Numbered from the stretch's first letter, positions 55,972 to 63,985 are shown. The stretch: DNA of 64,000 nucleotides from an uncultured Ruminococcus sp. (GCA_902776975.1 CACYSI010000004.1:1-64000), one strand, 5' to 3'. The notes: generated from the letters alone by a model not told the origin. Numbers and translations: made by a program.

Positions 55972-57810
55972 CTATACTTCCATCAATATAGGCAGGATCA
56001 TAGGCGAGCGTCCCGTCGACTTGACTATCAGCTTGGCGACGTCGCCCTTGACGCGGTTTTTGATGACGCCCCACTCATGGATATTGCGGCGTGAGCTGTC
56101 TTCGAGTATTTCGAGAGCCATGGCGCGGATATCGTCCATAAGATCGCCGCTCTCGCGTACATATACAAAGCCTCTCGATACGATATCGGGGCCGCTGACT
56201 ACATGACCGTCATATACGTCGAGCGACGCTACGATGATTATCAGTCCGTCCTGACCGAGATGCTTGCGGTCGCGCAGGACTATGGAGCCTACGTCGCCAA
56301 CTCCGAGACCGTCTACAAATACCTTGCCCGCTGTGACAGGCTCAGCCTCCTTGATGCCGTTCTCGTTAATCTCGACAGCCTTGCCGATATCGCCTATATA
56401 TATATTCTTGCCGTCCATACCCATCGACATAGCTAATGAGCGGTGCTTCTGCAGCATCTTCTGCTCGCCGTGGATAGGAACAAAGTACTTGGGCTTGACA
56501 AGCGAGTGTATGAGCTTGAGCTCCTCCTGACAGGCGTGTCCCGAAACATGTACCTCGTACATGCTCTCGTACACTACCTCACAGCCGCGCTTCAGCAGCT
56601 CGTCTACGACGTTGCCAACCGTGCGCTCGTTGCCGGGGATGGGCTTAGCCGAAATGATGATGAAGTCGCCGACGCCTACCTCGACCTTACGGTGGTCTGA
56701 GTAAGCCATGCGCGACAGAGCGGACATCGGCTCGCCCTGTGAGCCTGTGGTGGCGAGTACGATCTTCTCGGGAGGATACTCCTTGAGCTGGTCGATATCT
56801 ATGATCATGTTGTCGGGGACCTTGACATAGCCAAGCTCCTGAGCGACATTCATATAGTTGATCATTGAGCGTCCCGAGAAGGCGACCTTTCTGCCGTACT
56901 TCTGAGCGCTGTTGATGATCTGCTGTATTCGACTGATATTGGACGCGAAGGTCGCTATGATGATGCGCTTGCGTGTAGCCATAGAGAACAGCTTATCAAA
57001 GCTGTCGGTGACCTTCTGCTCGGTAGGCGTATAACCGGGTCGCTCGGCGTTTGTGCTCTCTGCAAAGAGCGCCAGCACGCCCTCGTCGCCTAAAGCCGCA
57101 AAGCGGTTAAGGTCAGTCATAGCTCCTTCGATAGGAGTATAATCTATCTTGAAATCTCCCGTGTGTACCACTATACCCGCGGGAGTTCGCATAGCTACCG
57201 CTACGGCGTCGGGGATACTGTGGTTGACATGGATCAGCTCTACGTCAAAGCAGCCGAGTTTGATGTGATCTCCGGCGTTCTTTTTGATAAGCTCGGGCGG
57301 AGCCGACAGGCTGTGCTCACGCAGCTTGTTCTCTATCAGACCGATAGTCAGCGGAGTACCGTAGATAGGCACGTTGACCTTAGCGAGCAGATACGGGATG
57401 CCTCCTATATGATCCTCATGTCCGTGAGTGATGACCACGCCGCGTATCTTGTCGCGGTTCTGCTCGAGATAGGTGTAGTCGGGGATGACCATATCCACGC
57501 CCAGCATATCGCCGTCGGGGAACGCCATACCGCAGTCTACTATCACCATATCTCCCTCGCACTCAAAGACGGTCAGGTTCTTGCCTACCTCGTTGAGTCC
57601 TCCGAGAAAAGCCGCTTTGATAGATGGCTTTACGGGCTGTTTTTTAGTCCTTTTTGAGCGAGTGGAGTTTTTGCCCTTGATCTTAGCCGTCACGGCGGGC
57701 TTAAACGTACGCTTAGGAGCGCTCTGCTTGTTCTTCTTAGTGATATTGACAGGCATCTTAGGCTTGCCGCTGCTCTTCTTTTTTGTCTGAGTTCTCTTCT
57801 TATCGCTCAA
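55972..57810 (-). CDS. rnj: Ribonuclease J
   Basis: 612 residues. Metallo-beta-lactamase core with HGHEDHIGGIPYLL, beta-CASP domain and C-terminal domain; 5'-3' exo- and endonuclease in mRNA turnover and rRNA maturation. A Lys/Arg/Thr-rich extension of about 65 residues precedes the core and is unusual compared with B. subtilis RNase J1; it may bind RNA. Start at TTG 57810, 8 bases after AGGAGG. Leader of about 130 bases from the promoter at 57943-57971. Confidence 0.93.
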   Translation of the reverse strand: MSDKKRTQTKKKSSGKPKMPVNITKKNKQSAPKRTFKPAVTAKIKGKNSTRSKRTKKQPVKPSIKAAFLGGLNEVGKNLTVFECEGDMVIVDCGMAFPDGDMLGVDMVIPDYTYLEQNRDKIRGVVITHGHEDHIGGIPYLLAKVNVPIYGTPLTIGLIENKLREHSLSAPPELIKKNAGDHIKLGCFDVELIHVNHSIPDAVAVAMRTPAGIVVHTGDFKIDYTPIEGAMTDLNRFAALGDEGVLALFAESTNAERPGYTPTEQKVTDSFDKLFSMATRKRIIIATFASNISRIQQIINSAQKYGRKVAFSGRSMINYMNVAQELGYVKVPDNMIIDIDQLKEYPPEKIVLATTGSQGEPMSALSRMAYSDHRKVEVGVGDFIIISAKPIPGNERTVGNVVDELLKRGCEVVYESMYEVHVSGHACQEELKLIHSLVKPKYFVPIHGEQKMLQKHRSLAMSMGMDGKNIYIGDIGKAVEINENGIKEAEPVTAGKVFVDGLGVGDVGSIVLRDRKHLGQDGLIIIVASLDVYDGHVVSGPDIVSRGFVYVRESGDLMDDIRAMALEILEDSSRRNIHEWGVIKNRVKGDVAKLIVKSTGRSPMILPILMEV

Positions 57811-57942
57811 ACAATTACCTCCTTATTTTATTTTGACAATTTATATGCGATCCGCCCTCATACCGTTCGGGGACGGATAATATATACTTGATATGTATAT
57901 ATATACGTGAGAAAAAAGCATACTCCCACTTATACATGTTAT
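57811..57942 (-). other. Long rnj leader
   Basis: About 130 transcribed bases before rnj. A GC-rich inverted pair CCGTCC..AACGGTATGAGGGCGG (near 57855-57880) could fold. No gene. Autoregulation through the leader is possible but unproven. Confidence 0.4.
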
Positions 57943-57971
57943 ATAATACCTCAAAATCATCTTTCGGTCAA
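57943..57971 (-). promoter_or_regulatory. rnj promoter
   Basis: TTGACC (57966-57971), 17-base spacer and TATTAT (57943-57948) on the minus strand. Confidence 0.75.
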
Positions 57972-58055
57972 GTGCCGACGGGTCATCTTTTACATATTTT
58001 GGATATTTCAACACTATTATCGGTAGCATCAAGGCGCCTTATTCTCAATATATCA

Positions 58056-58084
58056 TTGATAAACCCGACTGTTTGTGTTATATT
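58056..58084 (+). promoter_or_regulatory. rnhA promoter
   Basis: TTGATA (58056-58061), 17-base spacer and TATATT (58079-58084), about 30 bases before the rnhA start. Confidence 0.75.
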
Positions 58085-58113
58085 ATACGCAGATCACTCA
58101 AAGGAGAATAGCA

Positions 58114-58551
58114 TTGAAGACTGTAGAGATATACACAGACGGAGCCTGCTCGGGCAATCCCGGTCCCGGAGGCTGGGGCGCCGTGCTCAGGTACAACGGA
58201 CACGAAAAGGAGATATCCGGCGGCGAGCCGAACACCACCAACAACCGCATGGAGCTGACCGCGGTGATAGAGGCGCTGAGCCTGTTAAAGGAGCCGTGCG
58301 AGGTCAAGCTGTACTCAGACAGCCAGTATGTGTGCAACGCGCTCAAATTAGGCTGGGCTAAAAAATGGCAGGCAAACGGCTGGATGCGCAACAAAAAAGA
58401 AAAAGCCCTCAACCCCGAGCTGTGGGAAAGGCTCTTGCAGCTGTGCGATATCCACGAGGTAGAGCCGATATGGGTCAAGGGTCACGCGGGTCATCCCGAA
58501 AACGAGCGCTGCGACCAGATGGCGGTAGCCGAGAGCCGCAAATTTATGTGA
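58114..58551 (+). CDS. rnhA: Ribonuclease HI
   Basis: 145 residues, normal RNase HI length. Catalytic acid residues in [18 protein letters not shown] (Asp), NNRMELTAV (Glu), YSDSQYV (Asp) and the final CDQMA (Asp). Degrades RNA in RNA-DNA hybrids. Start is TTG 58114: AAGGAG lies 7 bases upstream and the next codons [10 protein letters not shown] match known N-termini. Upstream in-frame codons lack a site. Confidence 0.94.
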   Translation: MKTVEIYTDGACSGNPGPGGWGAVLRYNGHEKEISGGEPNTTNNRMELTAVIEALSLLKEPCEVKLYSDSQYVCNALKLGWAKKWQANGWMRNKKEKALNPELWERLLQLCDIHEVEPIWVKGHAGHPENERCDQMAVAESRKFM

Positions 58552-58604
58552 GCAAATTGCCGATGCATAAACCGACTCATTGACAAATATTCAATAAATA
58601 AAAG

Positions 58605-58634
58605 CCACCAACTGCCAACCGACAACCAATAACT
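58605..58634. repeat. ACCAACTA-type tract (copy 4)
   Basis: CCACCAACTGCCAACCGACAACCAATAACTA: a more diverged copy, between convergent rnhA and nrdR, split here as CCACCAACTGCCAACC then GACAACCAATAACTA. Confidence 0.5.
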
Positions 58635-58648
58635 AAAGTACACAAAAA

Positions 58649-58676
58649 TCCCGACGCGTTGAACGTCGGGACTTTT
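58649..58676. terminator. Bidirectional terminator rnhA/nrdR
   Basis: An 8-bp GC-rich stem TCCCGACG/CGTCGGGA (58649-58656 with 58664-58671) with CTTTTT on plus and TTTTTG on minus. Confidence 0.8.
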
Positions 58677-58732
58677 TATAGGTATACAGCAAGCGGAGGA
58701 ATTTATGTCTTAAGATACGAAACTGATAAAGT

Positions 58733-59188
58733 TTATTTTTCGCTGAGGAGCTTATTGAGCTCTTCCATAAATGTGTTGATATCCTTGAACTGACGATAGA
58801 CAGACGCGAAGCGTACATATGCTACCTCGTCGATGTTCTTGAGCTCATCCATAGTCAGCTCACCTATAGTCATAGAGGTGACCTCGCGATCGAGAGAGCT
58901 CTGCAGCTGAGCCTCGATGTTGTCAACCATCTTCTCTATCTGCTCGATAGATACGGGACGCTTCTCGCACGCGCGGAGGATACCGGCGGTGAGCTTGTTG
59001 CGGTCAAAGACCTCGCGGCTCTTGTCGCGCTTGACTACAACTATCGGAACCGTCTCGATGACCTCGTGGGTCGTAAAGCGCTTGCCGCACTTGAGACACT
59101 CTCTGCGGCGGCGGATGCGCTCGCCCTCGTCGGCGGGACGCGAATCTATGACCTTGCTCTCTTCATATCCACAGTAGGGACACTTCAT
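58733..59188 (-). CDS. nrdR: Transcriptional repressor NrdR
   Basis: 151 residues. N-terminal zinc ribbon ([11 protein letters not shown]...CLKCGKRF) and ATP-cone ([16 protein letters not shown]). It represses ribonucleotide reductase genes when bound to adenine nucleotides. ATG 59188 is used because GGGGTG lies 7 bases upstream; a GTG three codons earlier overlaps that site. Its own promoter holds NrdR-box-like repeats (59193-59254), pointing to autoregulation. No nrd genes in the window. Confidence 0.95.
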   Translation of the reverse strand: MKCPYCGYEESKVIDSRPADEGERIRRRRECLKCGKRFTTHEVIETVPIVVVKRDKSREVFDRNKLTAGILRACEKRPVSIEQIEKMVDNIEAQLQSSLDREVTSMTIGELTMDELKNIDEVAYVRFASVYRQFKDINTFMEELNKLLSEK

Positions 59189-59192
59189 ATAT

Positions 59193-59254
59193 AACACCCC
59201 ATATATAGTTATTATTATTCTACATTAGAAATTATAAACTATATATATGGTGTT
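59193..59254. promoter_or_regulatory. Paired NrdR-box-like operator
   Basis: Two 18-base inverted copies, AACACCCCATATATAGTT (59193-59210) and AACTATATATATGGTGTT (59237-59254), differ at about two positions and resemble the NrdR box (ACACWATATATWGTGT-like). One fills the promoter spacer, the other covers the ribosome binding region. Centres are 44 bases apart, about four helical turns. Confidence 0.7.
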
Positions 59255-59259
59255 GGCAA
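59231..59259 (-). promoter_or_regulatory. nrdR promoter
   Basis: TTGCCA (59254-59259), 17-base spacer and TATAAT (59231-59236) on the minus strand. Confidence 0.8.
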
Positions 59260-59294
59260 GTTACCGTTTTGTAATATGCAGTTACAAAATAGTA

Positions 59295-59320
59295 GAACGG
59301 GAGCCTGTCTGCTCCCGTTC
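59295..59320 (-). terminator. hydF terminator
   Basis: A perfect 10-bp stem GAACGGGAGC/GCTCCCGTTC (59295-59304 with 59311-59320) right after the hydF stop. The following T-richness on minus is modest (TACTATTTTG). Confidence 0.7.
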
Positions 59321-59325
59321 TTATG

Positions 59326-60516
59326 CTATATATTATTATCAAGCGGCTTAAGCGCTCTGTCGAGTATGCCGTTCATGGCGGCTATGGCTATGCCGTAGTT
59401 GACCATGGGCACGCCCGCGGCGGCTGCCGTCTGCTGGCGGTACTGCATCTCTTTCTCGTTGAGCATACAGCCTCCGCAGTGAATGATGACCTTGTACGCC
59501 GACAGATCGGACACAAAGCCCGTACCCGAGGTAAAGGTATAGTCGGGCTGCGCTCCCGTATACTCACTTATCCACGCGGGCAGCTTGACCGTACCTATAT
59601 CTCCGCACTGGCGGTGGTGGGTACAGCCCTCGGATATCAGCACCCTGTCGCCGTCTTTGAGAGTTCTCAGAGCGTCGGCGCCCTTTATCAGCCCGTTGAG
59701 ACTGCCCTTGTACCTCGCGAAGAGTATCGAGAAAGAGGTCATGGGGATATCAGCGGGTGTATCGGCGGCTACTCTGCCGAACGCCTGTGAGTCTGTTATT
59801 ACCAACGCAGGCGGTACCGACAACTTAGATAAAGCTGCGCGCAGCTCGGTATCCTGACAGCATACCACCGCGCAGTGGTGATCGAGCAGCTCTCTGAGCA
59901 CCTGCTGCTGAGGCAGGATGATCCTGCCCTTAGGAGCGGAGGCGTCGATGGGTATGACGAGTATGACCGTATCGCCCTCGTCTACAAGGTCGGATACGAT
60001 GACCTTCTGCTTTTTATCCTCGTGTACGAGGTGAGCGAGCCGCTCCTTGAGCTCCCCTATCCCCTCGCCTGTCTTGGCGCTGATGAAAAGCTCGTTGTCG
60101 TTTATTTTGGTCAGCTCGGTCAACAGATCCATTTTATTATACGCTATAAGATGCGGCAGCTTGCGTTCAGCAAGCTCGCTCAGCAGGGCTTCGTCAGCCT
60201 TTGAGAGCCCCTCTGTGCCGTCCACGATCAGCACGGCTATATCGGTCTTGCGCAGCACCTCGCGCGTGCGCTCGACTCTCAGCTCGCCGAGAGCGCCCTC
60301 GTCGTCAAAGCCCGGTGTGTCGATGATGACGACAGGTCCCAGAGGGAGCAGCTCCATAGCCTTAGATACGGGGTCGGTGGTGGTGCCGAGAGTATCGGAC
60401 ACTACGGATATCCTCTGGTTTGTAACAGCGTTCACCACGCTGGATTTGCCCGCGTTGCGCCGTCCGAAAAAGGCGATATGCGGACGCTCGGCGGATACGG
60501 TTGAGTTTAAGGACAT
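59326..60516 (-). CDS. hydF: [FeFe]-hydrogenase maturation GTPase HydF
   Basis: 396 residues. GTPase domain with GRRNAGKSSVVNA, DTPGFDD and NKMD-like YNKMDLL; dimer domain; C-terminal iron-sulfur domain with the cluster ligands in CTHHRQC and IIHCGGCML. HydF is the scaffold on which HydE and HydG products form the 2Fe H-cluster precursor before delivery to the hydrogenase. AGGGGGG precedes the ATG. Downstream of hydG by 40 bases. Confidence 0.95.
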   Translation of the reverse strand: MSLNSTVSAERPHIAFFGRRNAGKSSVVNAVTNQRISVVSDTLGTTTDPVSKAMELLPLGPVVIIDTPGFDDEGALGELRVERTREVLRKTDIAVLIVDGTEGLSKADEALLSELAERKLPHLIAYNKMDLLTELTKINDNELFISAKTGEGIGELKERLAHLVHEDKKQKVIVSDLVDEGDTVILVIPIDASAPKGRIILPQQQVLRELLDHHCAVVCCQDTELRAALSKLSVPPALVITDSQAFGRVAADTPADIPMTSFSILFARYKGSLNGLIKGADALRTLKDGDRVLISEGCTHHRQCGDIGTVKLPAWISEYTGAQPDYTFTSGTGFVSDLSAYKVIIHCGGCMLNEKEMQYRQQTAAAAGVPMVNYGIAIAAMNGILDRALKPLDNNI

Positions 60517-60556
60517 ATGATCCCCCCTAAAGCCTTCTTTTAAAAGGGAAGGCTGC

Positions 60557-62005
60557 TCAAAATCTGAAATCTCTGCGGTTTGAGCTCTTGATATCCTCGA
60601 TATTCTGAGCGGCGATAGCGCGCACCTTATCCTTGGGTATGCGCCTGAGCTCCTTTTCGATCATATCAAAGCCGATAGCCTTGGTCTCGGGTGAGGCGTA
60701 ATCGACCAGATACTCGGCAAGAGTCATAAGAGCGTTGGGATGACAGCAGTTGAGTATCTGACCGCTCTTGCACAGCGACATAAAGCGGTCGCCGGTACGG
60801 CCCTCACGGTAGCAGGCGGTACAGAAGGACGGTATATGACCGTTCTGCATCAGCCACGCTACGACCTCATCGAGAGTACGCTGATCGCTGACGTCGAACT
60901 GCTCCGTGTCATGGGGTCTGAGCTTCTCTGTGTAGCCTCCTACGGAGGTACGCGAGCCTCCCGATACCTGAGAGATACCCAGTCTGAGGAGCTTGGAGCG
61001 TACAGCCTCGGACTCTCTTGTAGAGATTATCATACCTGTATACGGTACAGCCAGACGGATGCAGGCGGTGATCTTCTCAAAGGTCTCGTCGTCGATACCG
61101 CCGTCAAACTCGTCGGGGTCGATATCGTCGGCTCTCTTGACTCGGGGGACAGAGATAGTATGAGGGCCTACGCCGTGCACAGCCTCGAGGTGCTCGGCGT
61201 GCATGATGAGTCCGGCGAACTCGTACTTGTACATCTCAAGTCCGAACAGTACGCCTAAGCCCACATCGTCGATGCCGCCGAACATAGCTCTGTCCATAGC
61301 CTCGGTATGGTAGTCATAGTCGTGCTTGGGGCCTGTGGGGTGCAGATGCAGGTAGCTCTCTTTATGGTATGTCTCCTGGAACAGGATATATGTGCCGATG
61401 CCGGCGTCCTTGAGCTTAGTATAGTTCTCGACGGTGGTAGCGGCTATATTGACGTTCACACGGCGGATAGCGCCGTTCTTGTGGCGTATGCTGTAGATAG
61501 TGTCGATACACTCGAGGATGTACTCGATGGGATTCATCACGGGATCCTCGCCGCTCTCGATAGCGAGACGCTTGTGACCCATATCCTGCAGCGCGATGAC
61601 CTCAGCCTTGACCTCCTCCTGAGTCAGCTTTTTGCGCGGGATAGTCTTGTTCTTCATATGATAGGGGCAGTAAAGACATCCGTTGACGCAATAATTCGAC
61701 AGATAGAGAGGCGCGAAGATGACTATGCGGTTGCCGTAGAAGGCGAGCTTGATCTCCTCGGCGATCTCGTAGATGCGCTTAGTCACCTCGGGATCGTCGC
61801 AGGCGAGCAGCACCGACGCCTCACGGTGAGTAAGACCGTTGCAGCGGCAGCCTGTGGCTGTGGGTATGGGGCGAGCCTTCTCTAAGATAGAGTTGATCAG
61901 CTCCATGTTGTTTTTATTCTTCTCGGCATATTCGAGGGTCTCGCGGATCTCCGCGTCGTTGATGAATTCTTCCGCGTGTAATGAAGCGGGATTATAGATA
62001 GCCAT
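60557..62005 (-). CDS. hydG: [FeFe]-hydrogenase maturation radical SAM enzyme HydG
   Basis: 482 residues. Radical SAM cluster motif CVNGCLYC near 115 and the C-terminal HydG-specific cysteines (CTACYREGRTGDRFMSLC, ILNCC). It cleaves tyrosine to give CO and cyanide ligands on an Fe(Cys) unit. The related ThiH lacks the C-terminal cluster, so HydG is well supported. AAAGGAG precedes the ATG. hydE is not in the window. Confidence 0.95.
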   Translation of the reverse strand: MAIYNPASLHAEEFINDAEIRETLEYAEKNKNNMELINSILEKARPIPTATGCRCNGLTHREASVLLACDDPEVTKRIYEIAEEIKLAFYGNRIVIFAPLYLSNYCVNGCLYCPYHMKNKTIPRKKLTQEEVKAEVIALQDMGHKRLAIESGEDPVMNPIEYILECIDTIYSIRHKNGAIRRVNVNIAATTVENYTKLKDAGIGTYILFQETYHKESYLHLHPTGPKHDYDYHTEAMDRAMFGGIDDVGLGVLFGLEMYKYEFAGLIMHAEHLEAVHGVGPHTISVPRVKRADDIDPDEFDGGIDDETFEKITACIRLAVPYTGMIISTRESEAVRSKLLRLGISQVSGGSRTSVGGYTEKLRPHDTEQFDVSDQRTLDEVVAWLMQNGHIPSFCTACYREGRTGDRFMSLCKSGQILNCCHPNALMTLAEYLVDYASPETKAIGFDMIEKELRRIPKDKVRAIAAQNIEDIKSSNRRDFRF

Positions 62006-62030
62006 GTTATATCTCCTTTAAATTTTAGTG

Positions 62031-62163
62031 AGGAATCAGGAAATAGGAATGAGGAATTTATGGCGGGCGTGACATGCGTGTCCTGCCCGCATCCGATTTA
62101 TATAACCCCAAAACGCGACAGCGTTTCCCTTAATTCCTAATTACTCATTACTCATTCCTAATT
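62031..62163. repeat. Palindromic extragenic element inside the hyd operon
   Basis: Outer arms AGGAATCAGGAAATAGGAAT.. (62031-62058) and ..ACTCATTCCTAATT (62132-62163) are partly complementary and each internally repetitive. Inside are two GC hairpins, GCGGGC/GCCCGC (62063-62068 with 62085-62090) and AAACGC/GCGTTT (62111-62126). It separates the TM1266-like gene from hydG. Confidence 0.5.
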
Positions 62164-62407
62164 ATATAGAGGCGTACGCCGTCTTGACGCTTACGCCGCT
62201 GAGCGAGCCGATACGTCCGCTGAGGGCTGCTGTCATATCCTGCGGCGCGTCCACCGCTACGCTGATAAGCCTGACGCCGCGCTCTTTATACGGTACGCCC
62301 ATACGCCCGATGACATAGTCCGAAAAATCCGACAGCAGAGAGTTCAACTCGGCTGTTGAGCTGTCATTCTCTACTATGATGCTGATTACGGCTACTCTGG
62401 TATCCAA
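62162..62407 (-). CDS. TM1266-type iron-only hydrogenase system regulator
   Basis: About 81 residues with an ACT/NikR-C-like fold pattern (VAVISIIVEN...NSLLSDFSDYVIGRMG...VDAPQDMTAALSGRIG). Members neighbour hydrogenase maturation genes and are proposed regulators; no mechanism is established. Start is TTG 62407, 7 bases after AGGAG; a TTG two codons upstream is too close. First gene behind the structured leader. Confidence 0.85.
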   Translation of the reverse strand: MDTRVAVISIIVENDSSTAELNSLLSDFSDYVIGRMGVPYKERGVRLISVAVDAPQDMTAALSGRIGSLSGVSVKTAYASI

Positions 62408-62433
62408 AGGCAAAACTCCTTTCTTGTGACGAC

Positions 62434-62463
62434 AAAAAGAAAAGCCGCGTCATAAGGCGCGGC
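62434..62463 (-). terminator. Leader terminator ahead of the hyd operon
   Basis: A 6-bp all-GC stem with 8-base loop, followed by TTTTCTTTTT on the minus strand, about 30 bases before the first gene. Its position between promoter and gene implies attenuation control. Confidence 0.8.
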
Positions 62464-62582
62464 AAACACTCGTAATATGGATATAAAGCGATAAGGCGAC
62501 CAAGCCCCCTTATCGGCGTTCATACTCACAGCGATATTGTCGACGCCTTTCAGTCAGGAGCGATCCTTTGTGTCAGGTATCT
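62434..62582 (-). ncRNA. Candidate riboswitch-like leader of the hyd operon
   Basis: About 150 transcribed bases before the TM1266-like gene. In transcript order: two copies of CCTGACNNAAAGG (62565-62577 and 62546-62558); stem P1 ACGCC/GGCGT (62515-62519 with 62543-62547); an 8-bp stem P2 CGATAAGG/CCTTATCG (62508-62515 with 62489-62496); then an intrinsic terminator stem GCCGCG/CGCGGC (62444-62463) with TTTTCTTTTT. The terminator loop repeats CCTTAT, so it could compete for the AUAAGG strand of P2. It matches no riboswitch family I know. Confidence 0.6.
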
Positions 62583-62588
62583 ATACTA

Positions 62589-62617
62589 AGATTAGCACAA
62601 CCGAGCCGATATGTCAA
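62589..62617 (-). promoter_or_regulatory. hyd operon promoter
   Basis: Perfect TTGACA (62612-62617), 17-base spacer and TAATCT (62589-62594) on the minus strand. Start of transcription expected near 62582. Confidence 0.75.
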
Positions 62618-62652
62618 TGAAAAACAACGATTATATCCAAATCAAACAGTAA

Positions 62653-62681
62653 TTGACTTTTTACGACAAGTTAAGTATAAT
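62653..62681 (+). promoter_or_regulatory. Acyltransferase gene promoter
   Basis: TTGACT (62653-62658), 17-base spacer and TATAAT (62676-62681), diverging from the hyd promoter. Confidence 0.8.
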
Positions 62682-62696
62682 CGGGATGTAGCTATA

Positions 62697-62725
62697 ACTA
62701 CCGACTACCAACTATCAACCAACAA
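62697..62725. repeat. ACCAACTA-type tract (copy 5)
   Basis: ACTACCGACTACCAACTATC then AACCAACAA, in the leader of the acyltransferase gene. Fifth member of the tract family. Confidence 0.55.
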
Positions 62726-62748
62726 TTAAAATAAATCCGAGGTTTATA

Positions 62749-63828
62749 ATGAGCGAGAAATTCAGACCGCGAATTTATAAATTTGATAATGTCAAGCTGC
62801 TTGTGATAACTCTGGTCGTTATAGGCAGCTTTGCGGAGGCGTTCACCGAACGCAGCGATATGTTCCGCAGCTGGTTCGTGTTTGTATTCTCCTTTAACGC
62901 GCCGCTGTACATCTTTTTGAGCGGACTGTTCCAGAAGCAGTTTGACAAAGGCGCCAAGCCAAACCTGCACAAGATCACCTGCTACCTGATACTCGGCTAT
63001 ATTCTAAAGATAGCCATCTTCGCTATGCGGCGGTGGAACGGCGAGGATGTAGGTCTGGATATGTTCGGCGGAGCTACGCTGGAGTGGTACATCTTCGTGA
63101 TAATCATGTACACGGTCACGATGTTTCTGCTCAAAAGGGTTCACAGGTATATCGTGTTCCCGCTGACCGTCGTGCTGGGCATAGTCGCGGGCTTTCTGCC
63201 GCTGGGCGACGAGTTTTACCTTATGCGGTACTTTGTATTTTTGCCCTTTTACACAGCGGGCTACTATCTGACGCCCATGAGAGTGCGCAAGTTCTCGCAC
63301 AGGCTGAACGTCAAGCTGACGGGTCTCGCCTTTATGCTGATATACTTTGTGCTGTGCTTCAGGATGAGAGAGACCATATATCCGCTGCGTATGCTGTTTA
63401 CGGGACGCAACCCCTACAGCATAGTGCCGATAGAGGGCTGTACCTTCTACCACCGTATGCTGTGCTACGGTATATCGGCAGTGCTGATAATATCGGTCAT
63501 CGCCTGTATACCCAACCGCAAGGCTCCCCTGCTGACAAAAATGGGCAGAAACACCCTCGGAGTCTACTTCTGGCACTATCCGCTGGTGCTGCTGCTGTGG
63601 CACTTCGGCGTATTTGATATGATAACGGAGCTCGGCGATCCGCTGTGGAAGGTCATAGTGCTGACGCTCGCGGTGATAACGTCGCTCATACTGTCGCTGA
63701 GCGTATTCAGCTGGCCGCTGAGGAAACTCGAAGAGCTTGTAAAAAAACTGCCGCTGCCCGCCTGTATAGCTATAGACGGCGTCATAATAGCGGCGGCTGT
63801 GGCCGTGAATATTTTATTTCCGTATTAG
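62749..63828 (+). CDS. Acyltransferase 3 / fucose 4-O-acetylase-like membrane protein
   Basis: 359 residues with about ten membrane helices. The N-terminal YKFDNVKLLVITLVVIGSFAE matches the start of acyltransferase-3 proteins such as WcfH-like O-acetylases, and GRNTLGVYFWHYPLVLLL near 265 is a typical late helix. It probably O-acetylates or acylates a surface glycan. The catalytic His common near the N-terminus (usually in a HxxHh segment) is not evident, so activity is uncertain. GAGG precedes ATG 62749. A terminator follows. Confidence 0.75.
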   Translation: MSEKFRPRIYKFDNVKLLVITLVVIGSFAEAFTERSDMFRSWFVFVFSFNAPLYIFLSGLFQKQFDKGAKPNLHKITCYLILGYILKIAIFAMRRWNGEDVGLDMFGGATLEWYIFVIIMYTVTMFLLKRVHRYIVFPLTVVLGIVAGFLPLGDEFYLMRYFVFLPFYTAGYYLTPMRVRKFSHRLNVKLTGLAFMLIYFVLCFRMRETIYPLRMLFTGRNPYSIVPIEGCTFYHRMLCYGISAVLIISVIACIPNRKAPLLTKMGRNTLGVYFWHYPLVLLLWHFGVFDMITELGDPLWKVIVLTLAVITSLILSLSVFSWPLRKLEELVKKLPLPACIAIDGVIIAAAVAVNILFPY

Positions 63829-63845
63829 AATTATATATGCTTATC

Positions 63846-63878
63846 AAGAGGCTGTCGCAAGGCAGTCTCTTTTATTTT
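63846..63878 (+). terminator. Terminator of the acyltransferase gene
   Basis: An 11-base stem with two imperfect pairs (63846-63856 with 63861-63871) and GCAA loop, followed by TTATTTT. Confidence 0.8.
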
Positions 63879-63910
63879 GGCAAGTAATTAAAAAATATTT
63901 TAAATAACTA

Positions 63911-63939
63911 TTGACAACACACATACGGCGATATATAAT
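63911..63939 (+). promoter_or_regulatory. Promoter of the gene leaving the window
   Basis: Consensus TTGACA (63911-63916), 17-base spacer and TATAAT (63934-63939). Confidence 0.85.
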
Positions 63940-63985
63940 ACGTCCAAACAGCTATTTAAAAATTATTTTAAACAGAGGTGAGCAG

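Noticed and set aside
60557..62005. ThiH (thiamine synthesis) instead of HydG
   Set aside because: The extra C-terminal cysteine cluster and the hydF and TM1266-type neighbours identify HydG.
62408..62582. Known riboswitch classes or a T-box for the hyd leader
   Set aside because: I found no conserved core of TPP, SAM, cobalamin, FMN, c-di-GMP, M-box, NiCo, THF or T-box RNAs; a covariance search would be decisive.
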